Part shown: in pieces, positions 1-8,658 of the stretch
Position numbering within the stretch: the stretch's first letter is position 1
Layout: the number at the start of each line of letters is the position of its first letter
Assembly: GCF_000092505.1 (NCBI RefSeq)
Contig: NC_014136.1
Span: 1,132,501-1,196,500 of the forward strand
DNA: 64,000 nucleotides
Reading direction: 5' to 3'
DNA from: Leuconostoc kimchii IMSNU 11154
GTDB lineage: Bacteria > Bacillota > Bacilli > Lactobacillales > Lactobacillaceae
Notes under the pieces: generated by a model
The model's input: only the letters and a program-made list of their open reading frames with translations
Told to the model about the DNA's origin: nothing
Databases searched by the model: none
Translations under genes and position numbers: made by a program

Positions 1-12
1 CCACATTCTCCT
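1..12 (+). tRNA. 3' end of a tRNA, probably tRNA-Ser (partial)
   Basis: The window opens with CCAC followed by ATTCTCC. This looks like the 3' half of a T-stem and an acceptor strand that would pair with GGAGAAT, as in many Firmicute tRNA-Ser genes. It lies directly upstream of five complete tRNAs, which fits a longer cluster. Only about 12 bases are visible, so the identity is a guess. Confidence 0.35.
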
Positions 13-53
13 TAGGTAAGTCTCAAGCAGAGAGTTACCGGAAATAATATAAT

Positions 54-127
<74 letters not shown>

Positions 128-129
128 TT

Positions 130-203
130 GGTCGCATGGTCTAGCTGGTTAGGACGCCTGCCTGTCACGCAGGAGATCGCGGGTTCGAGCCCCGCTGTGA
201 CCG
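130..203 (+). tRNA. tRNA-Asp (GUC)
   Basis: Acceptor GGTCGCA pairs with TGTGACC (one G-U). The anticodon GTC is at 164-166, the T-loop TTCGAGC is normal, and the discriminator is G. It starts three bases after tRNA-fMet. Confidence 0.95.
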
Positions 204-223
204 TAGTATGAAAGTACTAAGAT

Positions 224-296
224 GGCGCTGTAGCTCAGTTGGTAGAGCATACGATTGAAGCTCGTAGTGTCGGCGGTTCGATTCCGTCCAGCGCCA
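224..296 (+). tRNA. tRNA-Phe (GAA)
   Basis: Acceptor GGCGCTG pairs perfectly with CAGCGCC. The anticodon GAA is at 257-259, the T-arm is normal and the discriminator is A. It is the third complete tRNA of the cluster. Confidence 0.94.
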
Positions 297-327
297 TAGG
301 TACAGAGATGTATCGAAGCGGTAGTCT

Positions 328-398
<71 letters not shown>

Positions 399-444
399 TT
401 TTTATATGCAGCGGGTGGTCATGGTCGCGCGGTATAAAAGAAAG

Positions 445-518
445 GGGCCTGTAGCTCAGTTGGTTAGAGCACTGTGTTGATAACGCAGGGGTCACAGGTT
501 CGAGTCCTGTCAGGCCCA
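445..518 (+). tRNA. tRNA-Ile (GAU)
   Basis: Acceptor GGGCCTG pairs perfectly with CAGGCCC. The anticodon GAT is at 479-481 and the T-loop is standard. It is the last tRNA before the cluster terminator. Confidence 0.95.
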
Positions 519-527
519 TGAATTAAG

Positions 528-557
528 AAGCGAAGTCCTTGGGGCATCGCTTTTTTT
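528..557 (+). terminator. intrinsic terminator of the tRNA cluster
   Basis: A short stem (AGCGA at 529-533 with TCGCT at 547-551) is followed by seven T. It begins ten bases after tRNA-Ile. Confidence 0.8.
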
Positions 558-679
558 GTGTGGGTTTCACGCCCGCTCTTTTTTAGCCTTACTTTCACTA
601 ACTTTTTGTTTATAAAATTTTTATAAAAGGTTATTTTGTCAACTTTTTTAACAAATTTATGAGAGAAAAAATATTTTTT

Positions 680-708
680 TTGCGTCGCTTGTGAAAAAGT
701 GGTATCCT
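680..708 (+). promoter_or_regulatory. candidate promoter for the 875 MFS gene
   Basis: TTGCGT at 680-685, a 17-bp spacer and TATCCT at 703-708 form a plausible sigma-A promoter. The predicted start near 715 leaves a leader of about 160 nt before the ATG. An imperfect half parS (TGTTTCACGT at 718-727) lies at the predicted transcript start. Apart from this, 559-874 is AT-rich and shows no gene. Confidence 0.45.
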
Positions 709-874
709 AAAAATAACTGTTTCACGTTTACAATTTTTTCATGCAAGCGCACGGTGTAAAATTGAATGAAGGTTTCTGAAAAATGGATAGTACGCAAACA
801 ATCCTACGATTATCACCATCGCCAACATAGCTGAATGTATAACTGTTGAGCTGGTGAAAATTAAAGGATTACTC

Positions 875-2074
875 ATGGAAGAAAAATTATTTAACAAAGG
901 TTTTATTACAATCACAATTATTAACTTTATTGTGTATCTTGTTTATTACTTGATGATGGTTATTATTGCGGTTATGGCGCATAATGAACTACATGCATCA
1001 TTTGGACAAGCTGGATTGGCATCTGGCATTTATATTATTGGTACATTACTTGCACGATTAATCATGGGTAAAGAATTAGAATTGATTGGTCGTAAGCGTG
1101 TTGCTCGATGGGGTGCCATCTTTTACTTAATTACAACGATTGCGTATCTTACAGTACCAACAATTGGTACTTTGGATATCGTACGGTTACTCAATGGGTT
1201 TGCCTATGGTATGACGTCAACAGCCTTGAATGCTATTGTAACGGAGTTTATCCCAGAAAAACGTAAAGGGGAGGGTATTAACTACTATGGCTTGAGCACA
1301 AGCTTAGCAGCTGCTATAGGCCCCTTTATTGGTTTACTGCTTTTCCATGCAACAAGTTTCCGATTTATTGTCATACTTTCAGTTGTTTTGATTGCTTTAT
1401 CGATGCTCGCATTGTTTGCAATTCAAATTAATAACGTGGTATTGACAGAGGAACACAGAAAAGAACTAAAATCTTGGAAAGTTTCAAGTTTTATCGAATA
1501 TAAGGTGTTGTTAATTGCATTTATAGGATTCTTGATGGGTCTATCATATTCGAGTGTCTTATCATTTTTGGCTTCGTATGCGGAGACTTTGAATTTAGTC
1601 GCAGTTAGTTCATTTTTCTTTGTGGTATATGCTGGTATTGTGACATTAACACGACCAATGTCAGGACGAATTTTTGATCGTTTTGGTGAAAATTATGTGA
1701 TGTATCCTAGTTATATATTTTTGACAGTTGGTTTAATTGTACTAGGGTTGACAACTAATGCAACAATGTTATTAATATCAGGTGCATTTATTGGTCTTGG
1801 TTATGGTACGTTTATGTCAAACGGACAGGCAGTGACATTGAAGCTTGTAACGAGTCATCGTATTGGTATTGCTTTATCTACTTACTTTATAGGGTTAGAC
1901 CTTGGTTTGGGTGTTGGACCGTATGTGTTTGGTGCGTTACATGCACAAATGCCATTCCGTGATCTCTACTTTATAGCAGCAGTTATTCCAATTGTTTCAG
2001 CAATTCTTTACTTAGTATTTTATCGGCCAAACAAGCATAGCAAACAAACATTGGAAGCAAATCAATTAGCCTAA
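875..2074 (+). CDS. MFS transporter (12-TM type)
   Basis: This is a major facilitator protein of 399 residues from the ATG at 875. It is very hydrophobic, with about 12 membrane segments and an MFS-like GKELELIGRKRVARWGA loop between segments 2 and 3. Proton-driven export of a small molecule is the general family role; the substrate cannot be read from sequence. An upstream in-frame GTG at 854 would add seven residues. AAAGGA at 863-868 is well placed for the ATG at 875, so I chose that start. The gene stands alone, has a long untranslated leader, and ends at a palindromic terminator shared with the converging NagD-like gene. Confidence 0.85.
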   Translation: MEEKLFNKGFITITIINFIVYLVYYLMMVIIAVMAHNELHASFGQAGLASGIYIIGTLLARLIMGKELELIGRKRVARWGAIFYLITTIAYLTVPTIGTLDIVRLLNGFAYGMTSTALNAIVTEFIPEKRKGEGINYYGLSTSLAAAIGPFIGLLLFHATSFRFIVILSVVLIALSMLALFAIQINNVVLTEEHRKELKSWKVSSFIEYKVLLIAFIGFLMGLSYSSVLSFLASYAETLNLVAVSSFFFVVYAGIVTLTRPMSGRIFDRFGENYVMYPSYIFLTVGLIVLGLTTNATMLLISGAFIGLGYGTFMSNGQAVTLKLVTSHRIGIALSTYFIGLDLGLGVGPYVFGALHAQMPFRDLYFIAAVIPIVSAILYLVFYRPNKHSKQTLEANQLA

Positions 2075-2084
2075 TGATATCATA

Positions 2085-2122
2085 AAAAAACGCATTGTTT
2101 CACGTGAAACAATGCGTTTTTT
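2085..2122. terminator. perfect 38-nt palindromic bidirectional terminator
   Basis: This sequence is perfectly palindromic about position 2103.5, with A runs on the left and T runs on the right, so it can terminate both the MFS gene (+) and the NagD-like gene (-). The stop codons lie at 2074 and 2121. Its core is a perfect parS sequence, listed separately. Confidence 0.85.
2096..2111. other. parS: parS-like ParB-binding site
   Basis: TGTTTCACGTGAAACA is an exact match to the well known bacterial parS consensus (TGTTNCACGTGAAACA). It forms the centre of the 2085-2122 terminator palindrome. A second exact copy is at 63352-63367. Chromosomal parS sites bind ParB and normally lie in the origin-proximal part of the chromosome. 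Confidence 0.75.
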
Positions 2123-2894
2123 ATATGATCCAGTCATCAAGTGTCTCAACTTCATGGGTTGGCTTTTTTAAGACACGATTAATCTGGTCATGTGTTGAAA
2201 CACCTGAATAAACGAGTAGCGTGTCGATATTACTATTAATGCCGGCTAAAATATCGGTTTGGTAGTTATCACCAACCATAACGACGTCACTTTTTTGTAC
2301 CGCCATACGTTGCAGGGCGCCAGTCATAATTGGCAGCTCCGGTTTAGCAATAACAAGGGGTTCGATTTGTGTTGCCGTTTTTACTGCAGCAATGATGGCG
2401 CCAGCGCCTGGTGTCATACCACGTTCGGTTGGCAAATTTGTGTCACTATTTGTTGCAATGAACTGTGCACCAGATTGAATTGCTAAGGTTGCTACTGTTA
2501 GTTTATCATAAGTTATATTACGATCTAACCCAACAACGACGACATCAACATCACTACGATTAACAACTTCAAAACCGGCATTGACGATGGCCTCTTGCAA
2601 GCCGTCTTCGCCAAGTACGTAAACGGTGGCGTGTGGTGCAACTGTGGCCTTTAAATAGTCGGCAGTTGCCATGGCACTTGTGTAAATCTGATCAGGTGTT
2701 GTTGCAATATCATGATTTTCTGTAAGATTTTTAGCGACTTCTATCGCACTTTTTGTTGAATTGTTCGTCACAAAGAGGTACGGAATTTGTGCCTTTTTAA
2801 GTCGATCTATAAAGCGTTTTCCTGATGGATATTTGATTTTACCTTGGTAAATCGTACCATCAAGGTCAATAAAATAAGTTTTATACTGTGACAT
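2121..2894 (-). CDS. NagD/YutF-like HAD-IIA phosphatase
   Basis: A 257-residue HAD-superfamily hydrolase of subfamily IIA. The nucleophile motif DLDGT is at residues 11-15, a TNN motif II follows near 43-45, and GDNYQTDI near the C-terminus supplies the Mg-binding aspartate. Length and order fit the Firmicute NagD-like group (YutF type), which dephosphorylates small sugar or nucleotide phosphates in the cytosol; the true substrate is not evident. GGAGA lies just upstream of the ATG at 2894. It converges with the MFS gene across the parS-bearing terminator. Confidence 0.9.
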   Translation of the reverse strand: MSQYKTYFIDLDGTIYQGKIKYPSGKRFIDRLKKAQIPYLFVTNNSTKSAIEVAKNLTENHDIATTPDQIYTSAMATADYLKATVAPHATVYVLGEDGLQEAIVNAGFEVVNRSDVDVVVVGLDRNITYDKLTVATLAIQSGAQFIATNSDTNLPTERGMTPGAGAIIAAVKTATQIEPLVIAKPELPIMTGALQRMAVQKSDVVMVGDNYQTDILAGINSNIDTLLVYSGVSTHDQINRVLKKPTHEVETLDDWII

Positions 2895-3037
2895 CTTTAA
2901 TCTCCATTTAACATCAGTGAATTATAGTATTATACATCAACAAGTGTTGATATTAAACAACGAATCAACGGACTTCTCTCTCCAATCTCAATCTCCTAAT
3001 ATAAAATCTCCCTAAAATATTTTATAAAACATGTCCG

Positions 3038-3060
3038 CCCGCAAGCAGTTGCGGGTTTTC
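3038..3060 (+). terminator. orphan hairpin with short T run
   Basis: CCCGCAA (3038-3044) and TTGCGGG (3049-3055) enclose GCAG and are followed by TTTTC. No gene ends just upstream on this strand, so it may close a small untranslated RNA or act in the leader of the 3171 gene. The rest of 2895-3170 shows nothing I can name. Confidence 0.4.
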
Positions 3061-3170
3061 GTTGCATTTGGGGGTATTTTGTGCAGATAATGGGTAAAAC
3101 AGGTAAAATAGAATGGTACAACAACGCAGTATGATGATCATAATTAGCGTTTAAATAGTCGGGGAGAATT

Positions 3171-3602
3171 ATGGCTAAAAAATATCGAACACCACCTTTT
3201 TTAACACCTTCCGCAATTGTATCACTTATCGTAGCTATCAGCGCAGGAAATATCGCTGTGAATGTGGCTACAGGTACAAATGAAGGTGGGCGCGTAGCGC
3301 CTAGTCAGAGTAGTCGTGTTAATTCATCAACATCATCAATTATGTCTGACAGCGATCGCTCTTCTAGCAGTGACAGCGATACAACAAGCACGGCTAATAG
3401 TGATAGTATAACATCTGCAACAAGCAGTGAAACAACAACATCTTCAACAGAAAAAAGTACAAGCACAGCTCCGGTGCCAGATAGTAGTCAGGCAACAACA
3501 AGTAGTAATGAGACGCCTGCTAGTTCAACGACAAGCAGTAGTACAGCACCAACATCATCGCCAGATACACGCCAAAGTAGCGTTTCAGGGGAGGGACAAT
3601 AA
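3171..3602 (+). CDS. Ser/Thr-rich single-pass membrane protein
   Basis: A 143-residue protein of unknown function. Residues 1-10 are basic, about 12-34 form one membrane or signal-anchor segment, and the rest (about 40-143) is almost entirely Ser, Thr, Ala, Asp and Pro in low-complexity runs. Such tails usually form extended, often glycosylated, stalks outside the membrane. There is no LPXTG motif. A GGGGAG site precedes the ATG. The stop codon overlaps the ATG of the next gene (TAATG), so the two are translationally coupled and probably act together at the envelope. Confidence 0.6.
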   Translation: MAKKYRTPPFLTPSAIVSLIVAISAGNIAVNVATGTNEGGRVAPSQSSRVNSSTSSIMSDSDRSSSSDSDTTSTANSDSITSATSSETTTSSTEKSTSTAPVPDSSQATTSSNETPASSTTSSSTAPTSSPDTRQSSVSGEGQ

Positions 3603-4396
3603 TGTTTACAGTTCTTGATTTGGTAAATCACTATTTAGGTTATTTCACGACGAATTCTAAAACTAAAGGCCGCATATACACAGTGGTAGCTGCTGGTGGT
3701 GTATGGTACTTATTGTATTTAGCGTACCGATTTTTTGCTAATGGCCGTTACTTGCGAGGCATGTTTATAGCAAGCTTATTTGTTTTACTATTGTATTTTG
3801 TTATATTGAATATTCTATATTATTTTACACAACAGACAACTAAGTGGGATGTGTCGCCACATATTGAAAAGATACTTGGGGGACCTCATCTTGAGGAAGA
3901 TACTAAAAAAGAATCAATCATAGTTCCCGGTAATGGCATATATCAAAGTCAAAATGTGATGACAGGGGTTATTCAATCAGATAACATACAACAAAGGCAT
4001 GTTACCACGTTAGCCCAAGAATTAAAGCAGTTAGGGATGATGAACAGTGATTATGGTCACCTTGGCGAACAGGCACAGCGACAAATCATTGCACAGCGAG
4101 ATGTTATATTTGCTAATCATCCAGGCACGTTATTGCCTTATTTTGATATGGTTGTTACCGCTGAGGGCGAAACGAAGATCATGGGCGGGGTGAATCAATT
4201 ACAAGCACACGATTTAGGGACACTCACGATGGTTGGTATGACGCCTACCAATCAAGCGTTATCGCACTATCGTTTGGCATTAGCTTCTGTTTTAATTACT
4301 GGTGGTAGTGGACATCAGGCAACACGGACTGAACTAAGCGATATAGAAAGGCCTTATAAAATTCAAGCAGTAGTGGCTTATGACAAAAAGAAATAA
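3602..4396 (+). CDS. DUF6681-like membrane protein of lactic acid bacteria
   Basis: A 264-residue protein with two membrane segments at about residues 27-48 and 53-76, followed by a soluble domain of about 185 residues. The opening (LDLVNHYLGY, then two TM helices and YYFTQQ) resembles from memory a conserved Lactobacillales family of unknown function, DUF6681. The ATG overlaps the upstream stop, and GGGGAGGGAC provides a strong ribosome site. It may partner the Ser/Thr-rich protein. It converges with the GNAT gene with only three bases between stop codons and no clear terminator. Confidence 0.6.
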   Translation: MFTVLDLVNHYLGYFTTNSKTKGRIYTVVAAGGVWYLLYLAYRFFANGRYLRGMFIASLFVLLLYFVILNILYYFTQQTTKWDVSPHIEKILGGPHLEEDTKKESIIVPGNGIYQSQNVMTGVIQSDNIQQRHVTTLAQELKQLGMMNSDYGHLGEQAQRQIIAQRDVIFANHPGTLLPYFDMVVTAEGETKIMGGVNQLQAHDLGTLTMVGMTPTNQALSHYRLALASVLITGGSGHQATRTELSDIERPYKIQAVVAYDKKK

Positions 4397-4399
4397 TAA

Positions 4400-4843
4400 T
4401 TAGTCCAAGTGTTTTTTCATGCTAATATGGACAATACCAGCATCTAAAAATTCTGAACCATAGGCTTCAAATTGAAGGTGTTCGTAAAAGGGTTTAGCTT
4501 GTACTTGCGCGCCAAGATCTAAGGTGTGAATATGATATTGCGGTGCGATACTTTCTATATAGGCAAATAGCTGCGAAGCAATGCCTTGTCCACGAAAAGA
4601 GGGCAGTGTTGCGACACGTTGAACATGCCATATGCCTGGTGTTTCTTCACGAACACGGGCAGTAGCAGCAGATATGTTATCTAAAAATGCTACCATGTGT
4701 AGCGCAGTTTCTTCTGCCAATTGATCAGCCATTTCGTCTTTGATAGACACGCCTTGTTCTGTTACAAAAACAGCCGTTCTAATAGTTAATGCTTCGTCAT
4801 GAATAGGTCCAAGTCCGATTTGATGTTTAATTTTTATAGTCAT
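4400..4843 (-). CDS. GNAT family N-acetyltransferase (YjcF/ElaA-like)
   Basis: A 147-residue GNAT enzyme. The acetyl-CoA pyrophosphate-binding loop is visible as RGQGIASQL near residues 84-92. The N-terminal IRTAVFVTEQGV and the C-terminal AKPFYEHLQFEAYG segments are typical of the YjcF/ElaA group. Such enzymes acetylate a primary amine in the cytosol; the acceptor is unknown. It is monocistronic. Confidence 0.85.
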   Translation of the reverse strand: MTIKIKHQIGLGPIHDEALTIRTAVFVTEQGVSIKDEMADQLAEETALHMVAFLDNISAATARVREETPGIWHVQRVATLPSFRGQGIASQLFAYIESIAPQYHIHTLDLGAQVQAKPFYEHLQFEAYGSEFLDAGIVHISMKKHLD

Positions 4844-4892
4844 ATTGGTATTATAGCAAGATTTAATACAAGGTACACAAGTTATTGGTATA

Positions 4893-7103
4893 ATGAAAGT
4901 TATGAAAAAACGCGTAAAAAAAAGTTTAAAACATTTCTGGTCTGATATACTTAGCCCTAAAAATTGGCAACGACAGCTGAATACACGACAAGGCTTTTTT
5001 ACATGGATTGTTGTGTTATTAGCGCTTAAAACAGTTTTAGCTTATGGCGCGGATTTTGAGTGGCTTCATGTACAGGATCCCATTCAAGTATTTTTGATGT
5101 TAATCAATCCCATAGGTTTTACGATGGTCTTATTCAGTCTGACATTGTTTATTAAACCAAAGCAGCTCTATTATGGTGCATTATTATTTCTTGATATGCT
5201 CATGTCATTGTTATTATATCTTAATGTGATTTACTTTAGAGAATTTTCGGATTTTATGTCTGTTAATACAATGCTTGGGTATAACACCGTTAATCAAGGT
5301 GGTAAAGCTGCGGGCGCTATTGCGTTTTCACCACACGACGTTTTATTTTGGGTCGACATTATTGTGCTGATTGTGTTATTGGTCGTGCGTAAAATCCGTT
5401 TTGACAGTCATACTTTACCCAGATTTCAACCTTTTAAGATTTTAACGATTGGCTTTTTTGTGTTAACAGCTAATTTGTTGGTTTCAGATATTGATCGCCC
5501 ACAGCTTTTAACGAGACAGTTTGATCGTGAGTATATGGTGAAGTATTTGGGTCTTGGGCCATTTATGATTTATGATGCGATTAATACCTATCAGACGGGT
5601 CAAGTACGTAAAAGCGCTACACCGGAAGAGTTTACACAAGTTAAAAATTATATTGCCAAAAACTATGCTAGTATTAATCCAGAATTTTATGGTAAAGCCA
5701 AGGGCAAAAATGTGATCGTCATTCATCTGGAAAGTTTTCAACAAATGTCTATTGATCGCAAAATTGATGGACAAGAAGTCACGCCATTTTTAAATAGTAT
5801 CTATCACAGTAAAAGTACTTTGTCATTTGACAATTTTTTCCATGCTGTCGGACAAGGTAAAACTTCTGATGCAGAAAATATGTTGGAAACATCCACATAT
5901 GGCTTGCCTCAAGGATCATTGTTTTCCAAACTAGGTAATGATCAAACATTTCAAGCGATGCCCGCAATTTTGAATCAACGGGCAGGGTATTCAAGTGCGG
6001 TTTTCCATGGTAATACGGGAGCCTTTTGGAATCGAAATAATGTTTATAAACATATGGGTTATCAAAATTGGGTGTCTGGGGACTACTTTGATTTGAGTGG
6101 GCAAAAAGCCACGACTTGGGGATTGAAAGACAAGTTATTGTTCAAGGAGTCTGTGCCTTACTTAGAAAACCTGCAACAACCTTTCTACGCTAAGTATTTA
6201 ACGGTCACAAATCATACACCATATACCTTGGATCAAGAAGATCGTGATCCTAACTTTGTTACCACTGATAGTGGGTCAAAACTAGTGGATAATTATTTTG
6301 TCACGAACCATTATTTGGACCAATCAGTTAAAGAATTTTTCACTTATCTCAAAAAATCAGGGCTATATGATAAAACAATGGTTGTTTTATATGGCGATCA
6401 TTATGGTATTTCAAATACGGATGCGCGCTATTTAGCACCTATTTTGGGTAAAAATACGGTAGACTGGAATGACTTAGATAACGCGAATCTACAGCGTGTT
6501 CCGTTTATGGTTCATGTACCGGGCTTAAAAAATGGTCATATTAATCATCAATATGGCAGTGAAATTGACGTGGCGCCCACAATTGAACACCTTTTGGGCA
6601 TTAGTTCAGAACGCTATATTCAATTTGGTCAAGATTTGTTAAGTCAGAAGCATTCACAAGTTGTCGCTTTTCGTAATAAAGATTGGATCACGCCAGCGTA
6701 TGCGAGTTTGTCTGGCCGATATTGGGATGTGAAAACGAATCAAATGATAACGGTGCCAAGTGAAGCGTTGCAAAATAAATTTGATAAAATACAAGCTGGT
6801 GTTGATGAAAAGTTAGCGATGTCTGATAATCTAAATCAAAAGAATTTGCTACGTTTCTATGAACCAAAAGATTTTAAAGAAGTTGATGCTAATAAATACG
6901 ACTATAGTAAACGTGCCACGATTAGGCGTCTGAAAAAAGGCAACAAGACACTAGGGAACAAATCGAAAAGTGTCTTTTCTGAAAACGGTAATAAATCAAC
7001 ACTGAGCCAGTATGTGACAGATGCGCCAGAAGCAAACGATGAAAAGACCGATTCAACACGTCTTTTGCCACGTAATGCCGATGACTGGAGTCAAAGTGAA
7101 TAA
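4893..7103 (+). CDS. ltaS: lipoteichoic acid synthase family protein
   Basis: A 736-residue polyglycerol-phosphate synthase of the LtaS family. Five N-terminal membrane segments (about residues 34-200) are followed by an extracellular sulfatase-like domain. Landmarks are the metal ligand E280 in HLESFQQ, the catalytic threonine T324 in GQGKTSD, and D502/H503 in YGDHYG. LtaS moves glycerol-phosphate from phosphatidylglycerol onto the growing lipoteichoic acid chain. The last roughly 100 residues form a charged tail beyond the usual domain. Two in-frame ATGs (4893, 4902) compete, neither with a good ribosome site; the first is kept. No operon partner. Confidence 0.92.
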   Translation: MKVMKKRVKKSLKHFWSDILSPKNWQRQLNTRQGFFTWIVVLLALKTVLAYGADFEWLHVQDPIQVFLMLINPIGFTMVLFSLTLFIKPKQLYYGALLFLDMLMSLLLYLNVIYFREFSDFMSVNTMLGYNTVNQGGKAAGAIAFSPHDVLFWVDIIVLIVLLVVRKIRFDSHTLPRFQPFKILTIGFFVLTANLLVSDIDRPQLLTRQFDREYMVKYLGLGPFMIYDAINTYQTGQVRKSATPEEFTQVKNYIAKNYASINPEFYGKAKGKNVIVIHLESFQQMSIDRKIDGQEVTPFLNSIYHSKSTLSFDNFFHAVGQGKTSDAENMLETSTYGLPQGSLFSKLGNDQTFQAMPAILNQRAGYSSAVFHGNTGAFWNRNNVYKHMGYQNWVSGDYFDLSGQKATTWGLKDKLLFKESVPYLENLQQPFYAKYLTVTNHTPYTLDQEDRDPNFVTTDSGSKLVDNYFVTNHYLDQSVKEFFTYLKKSGLYDKTMVVLYGDHYGISNTDARYLAPILGKNTVDWNDLDNANLQRVPFMVHVPGLKNGHINHQYGSEIDVAPTIEHLLGISSERYIQFGQDLLSQKHSQVVAFRNKDWITPAYASLSGRYWDVKTNQMITVPSEALQNKFDKIQAGVDEKLAMSDNLNQKNLLRFYEPKDFKEVDANKYDYSKRATIRRLKKGNKTLGNKSKSVFSENGNKSTLSQYVTDAPEANDEKTDSTRLLPRNADDWSQSE

Positions 7104-7108
7104 CGCTT

Positions 7109-7149
7109 AAAAAAGCAATGCTGTTATGAGTGATAGTGCTGCTTTTTTT
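7109..7149 (+). terminator. intrinsic terminator after ltaS
   Basis: An imperfect hairpin with an A-rich left arm (AAAAAAGC) and a right arm GCTTTTTTT lies six bases after the ltaS stop and ends in a T tract. Confidence 0.75.
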
Positions 7150-7257
7150 GTGAGTCAACAGCAGCCTGATTATGTTATAATTTAATCTTTGAGAGAACTA
7201 GAGCAAAATTTGACAACTAAGTTAACAAGAATATAATATGCTTAGAGGCCTATACGA

Positions 7258-7725
7258 ATGAATTCAAAACCACATCCAAAAAAATTATTAAAAGTTAAAA
7301 AACCAACGCTAGATAACATGCAATTTCGCATTGGTGAATTAGCTCGGATGACCGGTGTATCAACACGGCAACTGCGCTATTGGGAAAAGCAAGGTTACGT
7401 TTCAACCATTGTGCGTGATGATGGTCAAGAGTCGCGATTATATAGTTTTAAAGCTTATGTTAAAGTATCAGTCATCAAGCAGTATTTAGATGCGGGAGAG
7501 GCTTTGCATGATGCTGTTGTAGCAGCCAATGTGACGCTTAAAGACGTTAAGGTGATTCAGCACATTATGCGGACAGCTTTTCAAGGGTTAGAAATGCATA
7601 ATGATAAATTGATGGTTAATCTCGGTTTTTTCGATGAGCAAGAGACAAAACGGCTTTATGTTTCGATTGAATCAGGTAAAGTTAAGTATCAATTAGTTGA
7701 TGTGCCTGATGAAGAGCCAAAATGA
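7258..7725 (+). CDS. MerR family transcriptional regulator
   Basis: A 155-residue regulator. The winged helix-turn-helix begins at about residue 22 (FRIGELARMTGVSTRQLRYW) with the MerR signature and is followed by a dimerisation helix. The C-terminal part has no metal-binding cysteines, so it does not look like a metal sensor. An in-frame ATG at 7318 would remove the basic 20-residue extension; I kept the first ATG because AGAGG lies upstream. Its stop is 12 bases before the RluA-type gene, so both are probably co-transcribed. Confidence 0.85.
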   Translation: MNSKPHPKKLLKVKKPTLDNMQFRIGELARMTGVSTRQLRYWEKQGYVSTIVRDDGQESRLYSFKAYVKVSVIKQYLDAGEALHDAVVAANVTLKDVKVIQHIMRTAFQGLEMHNDKLMVNLGFFDEQETKRLYVSIESGKVKYQLVDVPDEEPK

Positions 7726-7737
7726 TAGAGGGATGCA

Positions 7738-8658
7738 ATGGCAGCAATATGGCGTTACCAAATGCTCGTGACGGACGTTTTATCTGGGCGAACAATTAAG
7801 CAGTTACTTGTGGGCTGGTTAATACCACAGCGTGTACGCGGCGCATTACGTATTAAGAAAAACTATCGGGTTAATGGTCAAGAGGTACCTACGAGCTATA
7901 ATTTGCAGGTAAATGATATTTTGTCATTGATATTTGATGAGTCAGATTTTCGTACAGGCGTTTCACATTATGCGCCAAATAGCGAGAAGGTTGTTGATAT
8001 TGTGTTTGAAAATGACGATTTAGTCGTTGTTAATAAACCTGCAGGCATGAAAATGCACCCGCATTCTGAAACAGAGGATGATACTTTATTAAATTATGTG
8101 GCGGCTAATTTTTTAGCACGAAGTGTTTTGAGCGCCGGTGTGCCGGCGAAACCCTACATGGTTCATCGTATTGACCGGGAAACATCGGGTGCGGTTATTA
8201 TTGCTAAAAATCCAGTTGTCGTACCAATATTAAATCGATTATTGTTTGAAAAAAATATTCAACGTACTTATTTAGCATGGGTTGATGGGAATATGTCGGC
8301 AAAAGCAGGTGTTATTGATGCGCCAATAGGCATTGATCCTCAAAATAACCGTAAGCGCCTTGTGGATGGTATTGACGCGCAATCAGCAAAAACACATTGG
8401 ACTCGTGTACATGTTGTTTATCAACATACTTTGTTACGATTGCAGTTAGATACGGGGCGTATGCATCAAATTCGTGTGCATTTGGCTAGTATGGGTCATC
8501 CGATCGTAGGTGATTCCTTATATGCTAGTAAAGTGATAACAACGCGAATGCTGTTGCATGCGGTATCAGTCGTCATACCGTTGCCCTTTAAAAATAAAAC
8601 AGTTGTTATTAGTTGCCCTGTACCAAACGATTTTCCACGCCAGTTATTATCCACATAA
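7738..8658 (+). CDS. RluA-family pseudouridine synthase
   Basis: A 306-residue RNA pseudouridine synthase. An N-terminal S4-like region (about 15-68) precedes the catalytic domain. The active-site aspartate is D146 in HRIDRETSG, and RMHQIRVH is also present. The family isomerises uridines in 23S rRNA or tRNA (RluD/YlyB/YjbO group); the site cannot be assigned. It follows the MerR gene with a GAGGG ribosome site. Its last codons overlap the terminator palindrome and a perfect DnaA box. Confidence 0.9.
   Translation: MAAIWRYQMLVTDVLSGRTIKQLLVGWLIPQRVRGALRIKKNYRVNGQEVPTSYNLQVNDILSLIFDESDFRTGVSHYAPNSEKVVDIVFENDDLVVVNKPAGMKMHPHSETEDDTLLNYVAANFLARSVLSAGVPAKPYMVHRIDRETSGAVIIAKNPVVVPILNRLLFEKNIQRTYLAWVDGNMSAKAGVIDAPIGIDPQNNRKRLVDGIDAQSAKTHWTRVHVVYQHTLLRLQLDTGRMHQIRVHLASMGHPIVGDSLYASKVITTRMLLHAVSVVIPLPFKNKTVVISCPVPNDFPRQLLST

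Noticed and set aside
2259..2486. 75-residue plus-strand ORF inside the NagD-like gene
   Set aside because: Antisense shadow of a clear coding gene, cysteine-rich random composition and no ribosome site.
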